From: JBBQZL01 sp038207745
GTDB lineage: Bacteria > Actinomycetota > Thermoleophilia > Solirubrobacterales > 70-9
DNA: 20,590 nucleotides
Direction: 5' to 3'
Assembly (NCBI GenBank): GCA_038207745.1
Contig: JBBQZL010000022.1
Coordinates: 1 to 20,590, forward strand
Shown: positions 1-6,877 of the stretch, piece after piece
Layout of the letters: every line of letters starts with the position of its first letter
How positions within the stretch are numbered: position 1 is the stretch's first letter
The notes under the pieces: model-generated
Databases searched by the model: none
What the model saw: the letters and a program-made list of their open reading frames with translations, nothing else
Told to the model about the DNA's origin: nothing
Translations under genes and position numbers: made by a program

Positions 1-268
1 GGCCGCCGTATCGATGCGGGAGGCTTTGACCAACTCCGTCGCTCTCGATGAAGGAACTCGAGAGGAGATGCCGAATCCCACGACGCCGCAACATGGCGTC
101 AGCCACGAGACGCGCCTCGGGGCGGTAGTCGCCGGCGTCGACCAGCGCCTTGAACTGGCGGGGCGATCTGACATCCAGATTTGAGGGTTTCGCAATCACT
201 GGTGGCTCTATCGACTTCTGGGGCGCAACCGTTAGAGGAATCAGATCGCATATCCGTCCAGTGCGCAA
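1..268 (-). CDS. FlgM-like anti-sigma-type protein, partial (3' end outside window)
   Basis: An open frame runs from a TTG at 268 off the left edge with no stop, so at most 89 residues are visible. AAGGA lies 7 bases before the TTG, which favours that start; a GTG at 199 is the alternative. The core, about residues 38-61, reads QFKALVDAGDYRPEARLVAD then AMLRR. This resembles the C-terminal helix region of FlgM (anti-sigma-28), whose typical form is a short Gly/Tyr turn followed by a VAxAML helix. The frame continues at least 25 residues beyond that helix, which is longer than usual for FlgM. It starts 27 bases after the stop of the M28-like membrane protein on the same strand, so co-transcription is likely. 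No sigma factor or flagellar gene is visible. The FlgM link is recognised by eye only; a generic small helical protein remains possible. Confidence 0.5.
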   Translation of the reverse strand, partial: MRTGRICDLIPLTVAPQKSIEPPVIAKPSNLDVRSPRQFKALVDAGDYRPEARLVADAMLRRRGIRHLLSSSFIESDGVGQSLPHRYGG

Positions 269-295
269 GGGCGATTCCTTGTAAGGCCGGTTTCG

Positions 296-2056
296 TCAGC
301 TGCGGCGGAGTCCTTCCGAGAAGCGATTGATCAGCGCCGCTTCGTCGCGCCCGGCATCCCCCGGGCGAGGCCGGACCGGCCGGGAACGGATCGGGCCTCC
401 AAGCGCCAGTTGAAGAATCGCAACCAGACAGGCGCCGAGCAGGGCGGCCGGGAACACATATCCGAGGCCCAGGTGGTTACCGGTGACCATGATCAGCAGA
501 TCCCAGGGCGCAGCCAGCGGACGGCCAAGCTCTGAACCGGCGTGGAGGATCAATCCGATCGGAAACAGCGCCCCCGCAGCAAGGGCGGCGATGGCCGGGA
601 GCGGCCGGCCGCGCATCCGTGGCAAGGCTGCACATAGCCAGAGATGGGCGGTTGGAACAAGGACAAGCGCGAGGAAGGGATTGGCAAACCAGGCAATCAG
701 CACGGCGGCAAAAAGGGTCGTTCCGATCACAGCCGAGAGTCCCTCGGGGGTGCCACTTGGCCTCGTCCAGGTGGACACCGCGGCAAAGACCGCGAGAAAG
801 ACCGCGACCAGGGCAAGCATCGAAATTGCCGCGCCGGCGTCGAGCGGAAGCCGGGCTGGGTCATACGGAAAAGTGGGAGATGGGACGAGCTTGACCAAGG
901 CCATCAGGAGGAGGAGGAGGAGGAGGGCGGCGAAGGGCGCCAGGCGTGTGGCCAGCCAACCGGCCTCGGAGAGCACCGCGTCATGGCGCCGCGCCGCGCG
1001 AACCAGAATGTCTATCGATACGGCGCCGACCGGAATCAGCAGCGCGATCGCAAGCAGGGCGATCGCCCAACCCGGGATCAGCTTTCCTCCAAGCGAGATG
1101 TAGGCGTCGGGACCGTGGTCGATCCTCCGATCTGATCCATCCAGCGCGACGACCATCGAGAGGGTGCTTCCGCCGACCTTTGCGAGAGTCTCGGTCGAGA
1201 GTGACTCCGGGGTGTCGAGGCCCGGAGAGATTGGCCGCGCGCCGGCCGAGGAGATCGCCATCGCGTCGAGCCCGGAATCAACCAGCGGCCCCTGCTCGCC
1301 GAGCCCGGCGGGCAGCGCCAATCGAAGCAGCCCTCCAAGCGTCGACACGTCCGGGCCCGGCTCACTCCCGAACTCTGTCCTCGTGGCACTCTGTGCGCTC
1401 TCGAGGAGCTGGATCGAGCCGCTGTTGGCTCCCGTTGACCAGGGCACCACGAAGGGTCGCGTGGGCTGGTCGACTCCCGGCTGGGAGATCACGACGATCC
1501 CGTGAGGCGGAGCCTGCGCGAGCTGATCGGCAAGTGCCCGGGTACCCGCTGCACCGGCGGCCGAGCCATCGGTCGAGACGAAGACCAGGGTCTTGCGGTT
1601 GCGGGTGGAGGCAAAGGTGGTTGCGAGTTCGACCAGCGCCCCCGTTGCCGCGGCGCTGGTGGCCGCGCAGGGGCCTGACGCGCAGTCCCTCGGCGCCGTG
1701 ACGACGACCTGCTCGTTGCTGTCACCGGGCAGCGTGACCATCACGTTGTGCATCTTCACGTCCCTGCCGTCAAAGTGTCCGTCGAACTCCTGGACCGCGA
1801 CGGTCCCGCCCTCGAGCGCCTTGAAGCGCTTGGCCACCAGATCCGCGGCGGTCTGATCCCCGTCGCTACCGGGCCGGCGCTCGGGCGCTGCCTCCAGGAA
1901 TCGATCGGCAATCGCCCTGGCGCGATCGGCATCGAACGACTCCGTGACCAGATCGGTCTGGATCGGCGCCGGCCGGGCGACGAGCGAGAACAGCATGACC
2001 ACTGCGGCGAAGACGCCGAGCAGCAGGGATGTTCTGTAAAGCCAGGGTTCAAGCAT
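296..2056 (-). CDS. Polytopic membrane protein with inactive M28-peptidase-like domain
   Basis: A 586-residue protein from the ATG at 2056. An in-frame TTG at 2068 adds four residues but lies almost on the candidate -10 box. Residues below are numbered from that TTG. One N-terminal membrane segment (about 13-31) is followed by an outside domain (about 45-310) with the M28 aminopeptidase fold signature: NVMVTLPGD, a VVVTA strand, a GALVEL helix, an LVFVSTDG strand and a late DTPESL. The usual metal-binding positions are replaced: AHxD is APRD (125-128), the DN of the GAxDNASG motif is TS, DGEE is DGSA (167-170), and the late His sites are absent. About seven or eight membrane helices follow (331-355, 375-396, 410-434, 445-480, 488-510, 522-556). 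This is therefore probably a non-catalytic scaffold or receptor, comparable in layout to the GPAA1-type M28 pseudo-enzymes. Its function is unknown. Confidence 0.75.
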   Translation of the reverse strand: MLEPWLYRTSLLLGVFAAVVMLFSLVARPAPIQTDLVTESFDADRARAIADRFLEAAPERRPGSDGDQTAADLVAKRFKALEGGTVAVQEFDGHFDGRDVKMHNVMVTLPGDSNEQVVVTAPRDCASGPCAATSAAATGALVELATTFASTRNRKTLVFVSTDGSAAGAAGTRALADQLAQAPPHGIVVISQPGVDQPTRPFVVPWSTGANSGSIQLLESAQSATRTEFGSEPGPDVSTLGGLLRLALPAGLGEQGPLVDSGLDAMAISSAGARPISPGLDTPESLSTETLAKVGGSTLSMVVALDGSDRRIDHGPDAYISLGGKLIPGWAIALLAIALLIPVGAVSIDILVRAARRHDAVLSEAGWLATRLAPFAALLLLLLLMALVKLVPSPTFPYDPARLPLDAGAAISMLALVAVFLAVFAAVSTWTRPSGTPEGLSAVIGTTLFAAVLIAWFANPFLALVLVPTAHLWLCAALPRMRGRPLPAIAALAAGALFPIGLILHAGSELGRPLAAPWDLLIMVTGNHLGLGYVFPAALLGACLVAILQLALGGPIRSRPVRPRPGDAGRDEAALINRFSEGLRRS

Positions 2057-2069
2057 CGTCAGTGTCAAG

Positions 2070-2075
2070 AGGCTA
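2070..2075 (-). promoter_or_regulatory. Candidate -10 box for the M28-like gene
   Basis: TAGCCT on the minus strand fits TANNNT and ends 13 bases before the ATG at 2056, leaving a leader of only a few bases. No convincing -35 element is seen. It supports the ATG at 2056 over the TTG at 2068, which would sit one base after this box. Confidence 0.3.
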
Positions 2076-2081
2076 AGTGCA

Positions 2082-2116
2082 GGACCGATCGGGCGGTCCC
2101 GCGATGTCCCGGGACC
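2082..2116. promoter_or_regulatory. Nested inverted repeats between divergent genes, candidate operator
   Basis: Three overlapping dyads of the same GGTCC-type half-site occupy the gap between the M28-like gene and the response regulator. They are GGACCG-N6-CGGTCC (2082-2099), GGTCCCG-N8-CGGGACC (2095-2116) and the perfect palindrome GTCCCGGGAC (2106-2115). Their place between two divergent promoters suits binding by a dimeric regulator, possibly the adjacent response regulator as autoregulator. OmpR-family sites are more often direct repeats, so another protein or an RNA hairpin is possible. Confidence 0.4.
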
Positions 2117-2125
2117 GGCCGGGTT

Positions 2126-2131
2126 CTAGGC
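2126..2131 (+). promoter_or_regulatory. Candidate -10 box of the response regulator cluster
   Basis: TAGGCT lies 7 bases before the ATG at 2139, so transcription would begin at or next to the start codon (leaderless mRNA). No Shine-Dalgarno sequence is present before this ATG, which agrees with a leaderless start. No clear -35 box is visible. Confidence 0.4.
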
Positions 2132-2138
2132 TCTGTAA

Positions 2139-2840
2139 ATGACCAATGGCTCGGCACGGATCCTCCTGGTTGACGACGAGCAGTCTGTCCAGACCCTGCT
2201 CAGCTATCCGTTGCGCAAGGACGGATACGAGGTTGTGGCCGCGATCGACGGTCAGGACGCGCTGCATCGCTTCGCCGAGCAACGCTTCGATCTGGTCATT
2301 CTCGACCTGATGCTGCCGACGATCAACGGGATCGAGGTATGCCGCCGAATGAGGTCTCGCAGCCAGGTCCCGATCATCATGCTGACCGCCAAGGGTGACG
2401 AGATCGACAAGGTGAACGGCCTCGAGATGGGTGCCGATGACTACATCACCAAGCCCTTCTCGCTGCGTGAGTTCCGAAGTCGCGTCAAGGCGGTGTTGCG
2501 TCGTTCGCAGCTGACCGAGTCGATGGCGGAACTGCCGCCGATCGTTGCAGGGAAACTGCGGATCGATTTCGGCCGCAGGACGGTCAGCCTGCGGTCTGAG
2601 GATGTGCAGATCACCTACGTCGAGTTCGAGATCCTTGCCGCCCTCGCCTCCGAACCCGGCCGCGTCCAGACCAGGGAGAGGCTGCTCCAGAAGGTCTGGG
2701 GTGATGCCCAGTATCGCGACCCGCGCACCGTCGACGTCCACATCCGGCATCTTCGCGAAAAGCTCGAAACCGAACCCAAGGAGCCCGAGTATCTGTTCAC
2801 CGTTCGGGGCGTCGGCTACTCGTTTCGCGACGGTCCCTAG
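2139..2840 (+). CDS. OmpR/PhoB-family response regulator
   Basis: A 233-residue cytoplasmic transcription regulator of usual family length. The receiver domain (about 6-120) has the acidic pair D12/D13, phospho-acceptor D56 in LVILDLMLP, T83, Y102 and K105 (TKPF), all in the expected order. A winged-helix DNA-binding domain follows (about 136-230), with the typical end RTVDVHIRHLREKLE and VRGVGYSF. It is the first gene of a tight cluster: the sensor kinase starts 9 bases after its stop, and an HtrA-type protease follows. This order matches mycobacterial mprA-mprB-pepD, an envelope-stress system. The kinase next door is the likely phosphate donor. Target genes cannot be read from sequence; the dyads just upstream are a candidate autoregulatory site. 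Confidence 0.93.
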   Translation: MTNGSARILLVDDEQSVQTLLSYPLRKDGYEVVAAIDGQDALHRFAEQRFDLVILDLMLPTINGIEVCRRMRSRSQVPIIMLTAKGDEIDKVNGLEMGADDYITKPFSLREFRSRVKAVLRRSQLTESMAELPPIVAGKLRIDFGRRTVSLRSEDVQITYVEFEILAALASEPGRVQTRERLLQKVWGDAQYRDPRTVDVHIRHLREKLETEPKEPEYLFTVRGVGYSFRDGP

Positions 2841-2849
2841 GCGCAGCCG

Positions 2850-4286
2850 GTGCGATCGGTCCGCTTCAACACGCTCCGTAATCGCCTGGTGCTGCTCAGC
2901 CTCGCGATTACCGCTTTCACCGTCGGCTTCACCTATGCCTACGTCGCACCCCAGCTCGAGTCGAACCTGACCCAGAATCGGCTAGACCGACTTCGGGAAC
3001 GGGCCGCCCAGCAGAGTGAGGAGCTTGGCCTCGCGCTGACCGGAAATGCCAGCCAGGCCCAGCTTGACGCGACGGTCGACCGGTCCGCACGAATCGGCGA
3101 CTCGGATATCGCCATTGTCAAGCTGCACTCTGCTGATCCGCAGACGCCACAGCCGCCGAGGGTGATCTCGAGTTCGACCGCGTCGGCGAATCAGGTTCCC
3201 AGCGGCTGGTCGCTGGACGCCTCGAGCGGAGCGACGACAACACGGATCGAGATGAAGGACGGTGTCCGGTACGTTTCGATCGCCGTACCGATCCCGTCGA
3301 CCACCCCGGCCTGGGTGATCGAGTACACCCAATCGCTCGACGACATCGACGATACGGTCGCATTGGTCAAGGAGAAGATCCTGATCGCCGGACTGATAGC
3401 GATCGCGATAGCCCTGGGAGTCGGCTACTACGCGGCCCGCAGCATCTCCCGCCGGGTCGAACGGCTCGAGACGGCGGCCCTCAAGGTTGCTGCCGGCGAT
3501 TTCGCGAACCCGATCCAGGTCGACTCGTCAGATGAGATCGGAGAGCTGGCAAAGACGTTCAACGAGATGCAGCGCCGGCTGGGCGATCTCGAGCGCGCCC
3601 GCCGGCAGTTCATCGCCAATGCCTCCCACGAGCTCCGCACCCCGATCTTCTCCCTGAGCGGATTCATCGAGCTTCTCGACACCGATGACCCTGACCCCGC
3701 CGAGCGCGCCGAGTTCATCCGGACGATGCGTGAACAGAGTGACCGTCTGATCAAGCTGACCGCCGACCTGCTCGACCTCTCGAGGCTTGACGCAGGTGCG
3801 ATGGAGATCCAGCCCGGACCGGTCAACCTGGCGACCATCACCCGGGACCTGGCGAGGGAGTTCGGGCCGACCGCCGATCAACGCGGTTCACGCCTTGAAG
3901 TTCGGACGCCAGACCAGGCGCCGATAGCGCTGGCCGACCAGGAACGTGTGCGACAGATCATCCGTATCCTGCTTGACAACGCTCTCAGTCACACCCCCGA
4001 AGGCACAAAGGTGACGATGACCAGCTACCAGCAGAAGACCCGCCCGGAGATCACAGTCTCCGACGAGGGGCCAGGCATTCCCGGCCGCGTGCGAACGAAG
4101 ATGTTCGATCGCTTCTTCACAGGTGAATCGGCGAAGGGATCCGGCCTCGGACTCTCGATTGCGAGTGAGCTGGCGCATCGCATGGACGGGCACATCACCG
4201 CGACCACCGAGAAGGGGTTCACTGCCTTCACCCTCGACCTCCCACCGGCCGGCGAGCTGGACGAGAACGGCCGGGTCGAAGCGTGA
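2850..4286 (+). CDS. Membrane sensor histidine kinase (HAMP-HisKA-HATPase)
   Basis: A 478-residue protein from a GTG start, the partner of the preceding regulator. Two membrane segments (about 12-32 and 175-197) enclose an extracytoplasmic sensor domain of about 140 residues. A HAMP domain (about 197-249) leads to the dimerisation helix with phospho-acceptor H260 in NASHELRTP. The ATPase domain carries the N box (DNALSHTP, 376-383), G1 (DEGPGIP, 405-411), the F box (FDRFF) and G2 (GSGLGLS, 430-436). All catalytic motifs are intact, so it should be an active kinase/phosphatase. The sensor domain shows no motif naming its signal. Its last codons overlap the GTG of the protease gene by four bases (GTGA), implying translational coupling. 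The protease may act on, or feed back to, the sensor, as proposed for MprB-PepD. Confidence 0.93.
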   Translation: MRSVRFNTLRNRLVLLSLAITAFTVGFTYAYVAPQLESNLTQNRLDRLRERAAQQSEELGLALTGNASQAQLDATVDRSARIGDSDIAIVKLHSADPQTPQPPRVISSSTASANQVPSGWSLDASSGATTTRIEMKDGVRYVSIAVPIPSTTPAWVIEYTQSLDDIDDTVALVKEKILIAGLIAIAIALGVGYYAARSISRRVERLETAALKVAAGDFANPIQVDSSDEIGELAKTFNEMQRRLGDLERARRQFIANASHELRTPIFSLSGFIELLDTDDPDPAERAEFIRTMREQSDRLIKLTADLLDLSRLDAGAMEIQPGPVNLATITRDLAREFGPTADQRGSRLEVRTPDQAPIALADQERVRQIIRILLDNALSHTPEGTKVTMTSYQQKTRPEITVSDEGPGIPGRVRTKMFDRFFTGESAKGSGLGLSIASELAHRMDGHITATTEKGFTAFTLDLPPAGELDENGRVEA

Positions 4287-5479
4287 CCACACCAGATGCC
4301 CGGGATCGGCGCGCGTCGCGGCGGCGGATCTCCACACTCTCGATCGCCCTGGCCGGACTGCTCCTGCTGATCGCCGGATGTGGCGGAAGCAACAACAGCG
4401 ACTCCTCTTCCGCCATATCGGATTCGACATCGACATCCGAGACGACTACGGCAATCAGCACGGACATCAAGGGCTTCAACCCCGCACAGATCTTCAAGAA
4501 CGACTCGCCCGGCGTGGTCACGATCCGGTCCCTGTTCGGCAGCGGCACCGGCGGCGGCTCAGCCGCCGAGGGATCGGGATTCGTGCTCAGCGAGGACGGC
4601 GAGATCGTCACCAACGCGCATGTGGTCACCGATGACGCAAGCGGCAATCGTGAGGTCGCGTCGCAGGTCTTCATCGAGTTCCCCGACCGCAACATCGTCT
4701 CCGCCAAGGTCCTCGGATACGACCCCTTCTACGATGTCGCATTGCTCGACGTCGATCCCAGCGGACTCGACATCCATCCGCTGGCGCTCGGAGACGACAC
4801 CTCCCTGATCGTCGGGGAGCCGGTCGCGGCGATCGGCAGCCCATTCGGCGAGCAGCAGTCGCTCTCGACCGGCGTGGTCTCGGCGACTGACCGATCTGTC
4901 AAGTCCCTGACCCAGTTTCAGATCGAGGGCGCGATCCAGACGGATGCCTCGATCAATCCCGGCAACTCGGGTGGCCCGCTGCTCGACAGCCAGGGACGCG
5001 TGATCGGGATCAACCAGCAGATCGAGACCCAGTCGGGCGCCAATGATGGCGTCGGCTTCGCGGTTCCGATCTCGGCCGCCTCGCGTTCGATCAAACAGAT
5101 CCGCGACAGCGGAGAGGTCGCCTATCCATTCCTCGGGGTTTCGACCCAGAGCATCTATCCACAGCTCGCGGAAAAGCTCGGCCTGGCGACCGACTTTGGA
5201 GGACTTGTCGTTGATCTGGTCCCGGGTGGCCCTGCCGCCAAGGCTGGATTGCGGGCGGGAGACAGACGGCTTCGCTTCCAGGCTGCCGAGTACAAGGTCG
5301 GCGGGGATGTCATCATCGCGGTCGACGGCAAGACGATTGATCGACCGGATGACCTTTCCCGATACATCGCGTCGCTGAGCCCGGGCGACACGGTTTCCCT
5401 CGAGGTGTACCGCGACGACGAGAAGCGGACCATCGAGGTGACGCTCGGCGAACGCCCGACAAGCAATTTGAACGGCTAG
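4283..5479 (+). CDS. HtrA/DegP-like serine protease, lipoprotein, with PDZ domain
   Basis: A 398-residue trypsin-fold protease from the GTG that overlaps the kinase stop. An Arg-rich N-terminus, a hydrophobic stretch (19-31) and a lipobox ending in C33 (LIAGC) predict export and lipid anchoring outside the membrane. A Ser/Thr-rich linker (34-60) follows. The triad is clear: H113 in TNAHVV, D151 in YDVALLDV and S229 in NPGNSGGP. One PDZ domain occupies about 283-390, with a short insertion (about 328-338) before the GGDVIIAVDG strand. The family degrades or refolds damaged envelope proteins. Placement after a regulator/kinase pair mirrors mprAB-pepD and suggests envelope-stress induction. The Arg cluster before the signal helix could be read as a Tat motif, but this is not strong. 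Confidence 0.92.
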   Translation: MTTPDARDRRASRRRISTLSIALAGLLLLIAGCGGSNNSDSSSAISDSTSTSETTTAISTDIKGFNPAQIFKNDSPGVVTIRSLFGSGTGGGSAAEGSGFVLSEDGEIVTNAHVVTDDASGNREVASQVFIEFPDRNIVSAKVLGYDPFYDVALLDVDPSGLDIHPLALGDDTSLIVGEPVAAIGSPFGEQQSLSTGVVSATDRSVKSLTQFQIEGAIQTDASINPGNSGGPLLDSQGRVIGINQQIETQSGANDGVGFAVPISAASRSIKQIRDSGEVAYPFLGVSTQSIYPQLAEKLGLATDFGGLVVDLVPGGPAAKAGLRAGDRRLRFQAAEYKVGGDVIIAVDGKTIDRPDDLSRYIASLSPGDTVSLEVYRDDEKRTIEVTLGERPTSNLNG

Positions 5480-5506
5480 ATACCCACCAGACCCGGAGAA
5501 CTCAAA

Positions 5507-6745
5507 GTGCTTCAAGAAGTAGGCGTCGGCCACAAGTCCCTGGCCGACTACACACACATCTGCGGGCACGATCTGATTGAAGAGATCAAGACTCTGGCCG
5601 GGCCCCTGGAGGGCAAGAGGGTGCTACACGTCAGCGCGACCGCCTTCGGAGGCGGCGTCTCGGAGATCCTCTACACGATCCTTCCACTGATGCGTGACGT
5701 CGGTCTGGATGCCCACTGGCACGTGATCTCGGGCAGAGAGGAGTTCTTCAACGCCACCAAACTTCTCCACAACTCACTGCAGGGGGATCCGAACACCCTC
5801 AACGACGAGCAGTGGGAGCTGTTCGACGAGATCAACGCGATGAATGCCGAGGGTCTCAAGGGCGAGTGGGACGTGGTGATCGTTCACGATCCGCAGCCGA
5901 TCGGCCTCCGCAGGGGAGCCTCTGCCAAGGGCCGGCATTGGATCTGGCGCTGTCACATCGACCTCTCGGAGCCGAACCCGGCACCTATCGCACGCCTGCA
6001 GCCGCTGATCGAGGAATACGACGCCAGCGTCTGGCACATGAGCCAATACGTGCCAACGAGAATCTCCGAGCACTCCGGTGTCAAGATCATTCCGCCCGCG
6101 ATCGACCCGCTGTCGCCAAAGAACATGGCCTTCTCCCGCGAGGACGCGGCCTTCGTCTGTGATCAGTTCGGCATCGACGTCGAGCGCCCGCTGATCACCC
6201 AGGTTTCCCGCTTTGACCCCTGGAAGGATCCGATGGGAGTTATCGACGCCTACCGGATCGTCAAGAAACAGGTCCCCGACGTCCAGCTCGCACTGGTGGG
6301 CTCGATGGCCACCGACGATCCAGAGGGATGGGATTTCTTCCAGCAGACCTGGGAGTACGCCGACTCGGATCTCGACATCAAGATCCTCAACAACCTCAAC
6401 AACGTCGGTGCGATCGAGGTCAACGCCTTCCAGTCACAGTCGGATGTGATCCTCCAGAAGTCGATCCGCGAGGGTTTCGGACTCACCGTCACGGAGGGAC
6501 TGTGGAAGGGCCTCCCGACGGTCGCCGGCAATGTCGGGGGCATCTCGCTCCAGATCGAGGACGGAGTCTCCGGATTCCTGGTCGACACCCCCGAGGAGTG
6601 CGCCGAGCGCTGCATCGAGATCCTCAAGGATCCCGAGCTGGGGAAGCGCCTGGGCAGGGCGGGCAAGGAGCATGCCCGGAAGAACTTCCTGTCGCCGAGG
6701 TTGCTCAGGGATTGGCTGAAGCTATTCCACGAGGTCGGGGCCTGA
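5507..6745 (+). CDS. treT: TreT-type trehalose synthase (GT4 glycosyltransferase)
   Basis: A 412-residue GT-B glycosyltransferase. GGAG at 5495-5498 sits 8 bases before the GTG, which fixes the start. The TreT family makes trehalose in one step from a nucleotide-diphosphate glucose and free glucose, in the cytoplasm. Visible features are the N-terminal glycine loop in ATAFGGGVSEIL (44-55), IVHDPQPIGL (125-134), WRCHIDLSEPNP (147-158), the donor-binding SRFDPWKDP (234-242) and the GT4 EX7E pair E322/E330 in REGFGLTVTE. Length matches archaeal and actinobacterial TreT. It lies 27 bases after the protease stop, so it is probably the last gene of the regulator/kinase/protease operon. That would tie compatible-solute synthesis to an envelope signal. 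Acceptor and reaction direction cannot be proved from sequence. Confidence 0.85.
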   Translation: MLQEVGVGHKSLADYTHICGHDLIEEIKTLAGPLEGKRVLHVSATAFGGGVSEILYTILPLMRDVGLDAHWHVISGREEFFNATKLLHNSLQGDPNTLNDEQWELFDEINAMNAEGLKGEWDVVIVHDPQPIGLRRGASAKGRHWIWRCHIDLSEPNPAPIARLQPLIEEYDASVWHMSQYVPTRISEHSGVKIIPPAIDPLSPKNMAFSREDAAFVCDQFGIDVERPLITQVSRFDPWKDPMGVIDAYRIVKKQVPDVQLALVGSMATDDPEGWDFFQQTWEYADSDLDIKILNNLNNVGAIEVNAFQSQSDVILQKSIREGFGLTVTEGLWKGLPTVAGNVGGISLQIEDGVSGFLVDTPEECAERCIEILKDPELGKRLGRAGKEHARKNFLSPRLLRDWLKLFHEVGA

Positions 6746-6842
6746 GCAGGCGGTCGTGGGTCGGACCAACCCCGAGTAGTCGAGAGAGACAGGCCCCGGG
6801 AGACATCGCTGTCCTGCCCAGAGTCCGTCGGAGCTCCTGAGC

Positions 6843-6870
6843 GTGAACTGCTTCGGCCCCGCGATACGCT
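6843..6870 (+). promoter_or_regulatory. Candidate promoter of the GT20 synthase gene
   Basis: GTGAAC (6843-6848) and TACGCT (6865-6870) are separated by 16 bases and resemble -35 and -10 boxes. The -10 ends 7 bases before the GTG at 6878, and no Shine-Dalgarno sequence precedes that start, so a leaderless transcript is likely. The 132-base gap from treT otherwise shows only weak short dyads and no clear terminator. Confidence 0.4.
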
Positions 6871-6877
6871 GCACCGT

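Noticed and set aside
905..930. AGG trinucleotide run resembling a microsatellite
   Set aside because: On the coding (minus) strand it encodes a leucine run in a membrane helix; protein composition explains it.
4559..5569. 336-codon minus-strand frame opposite the HtrA gene
   Set aside because: Same reason: it mirrors a clear protease gene and its product is unlike any family I know.
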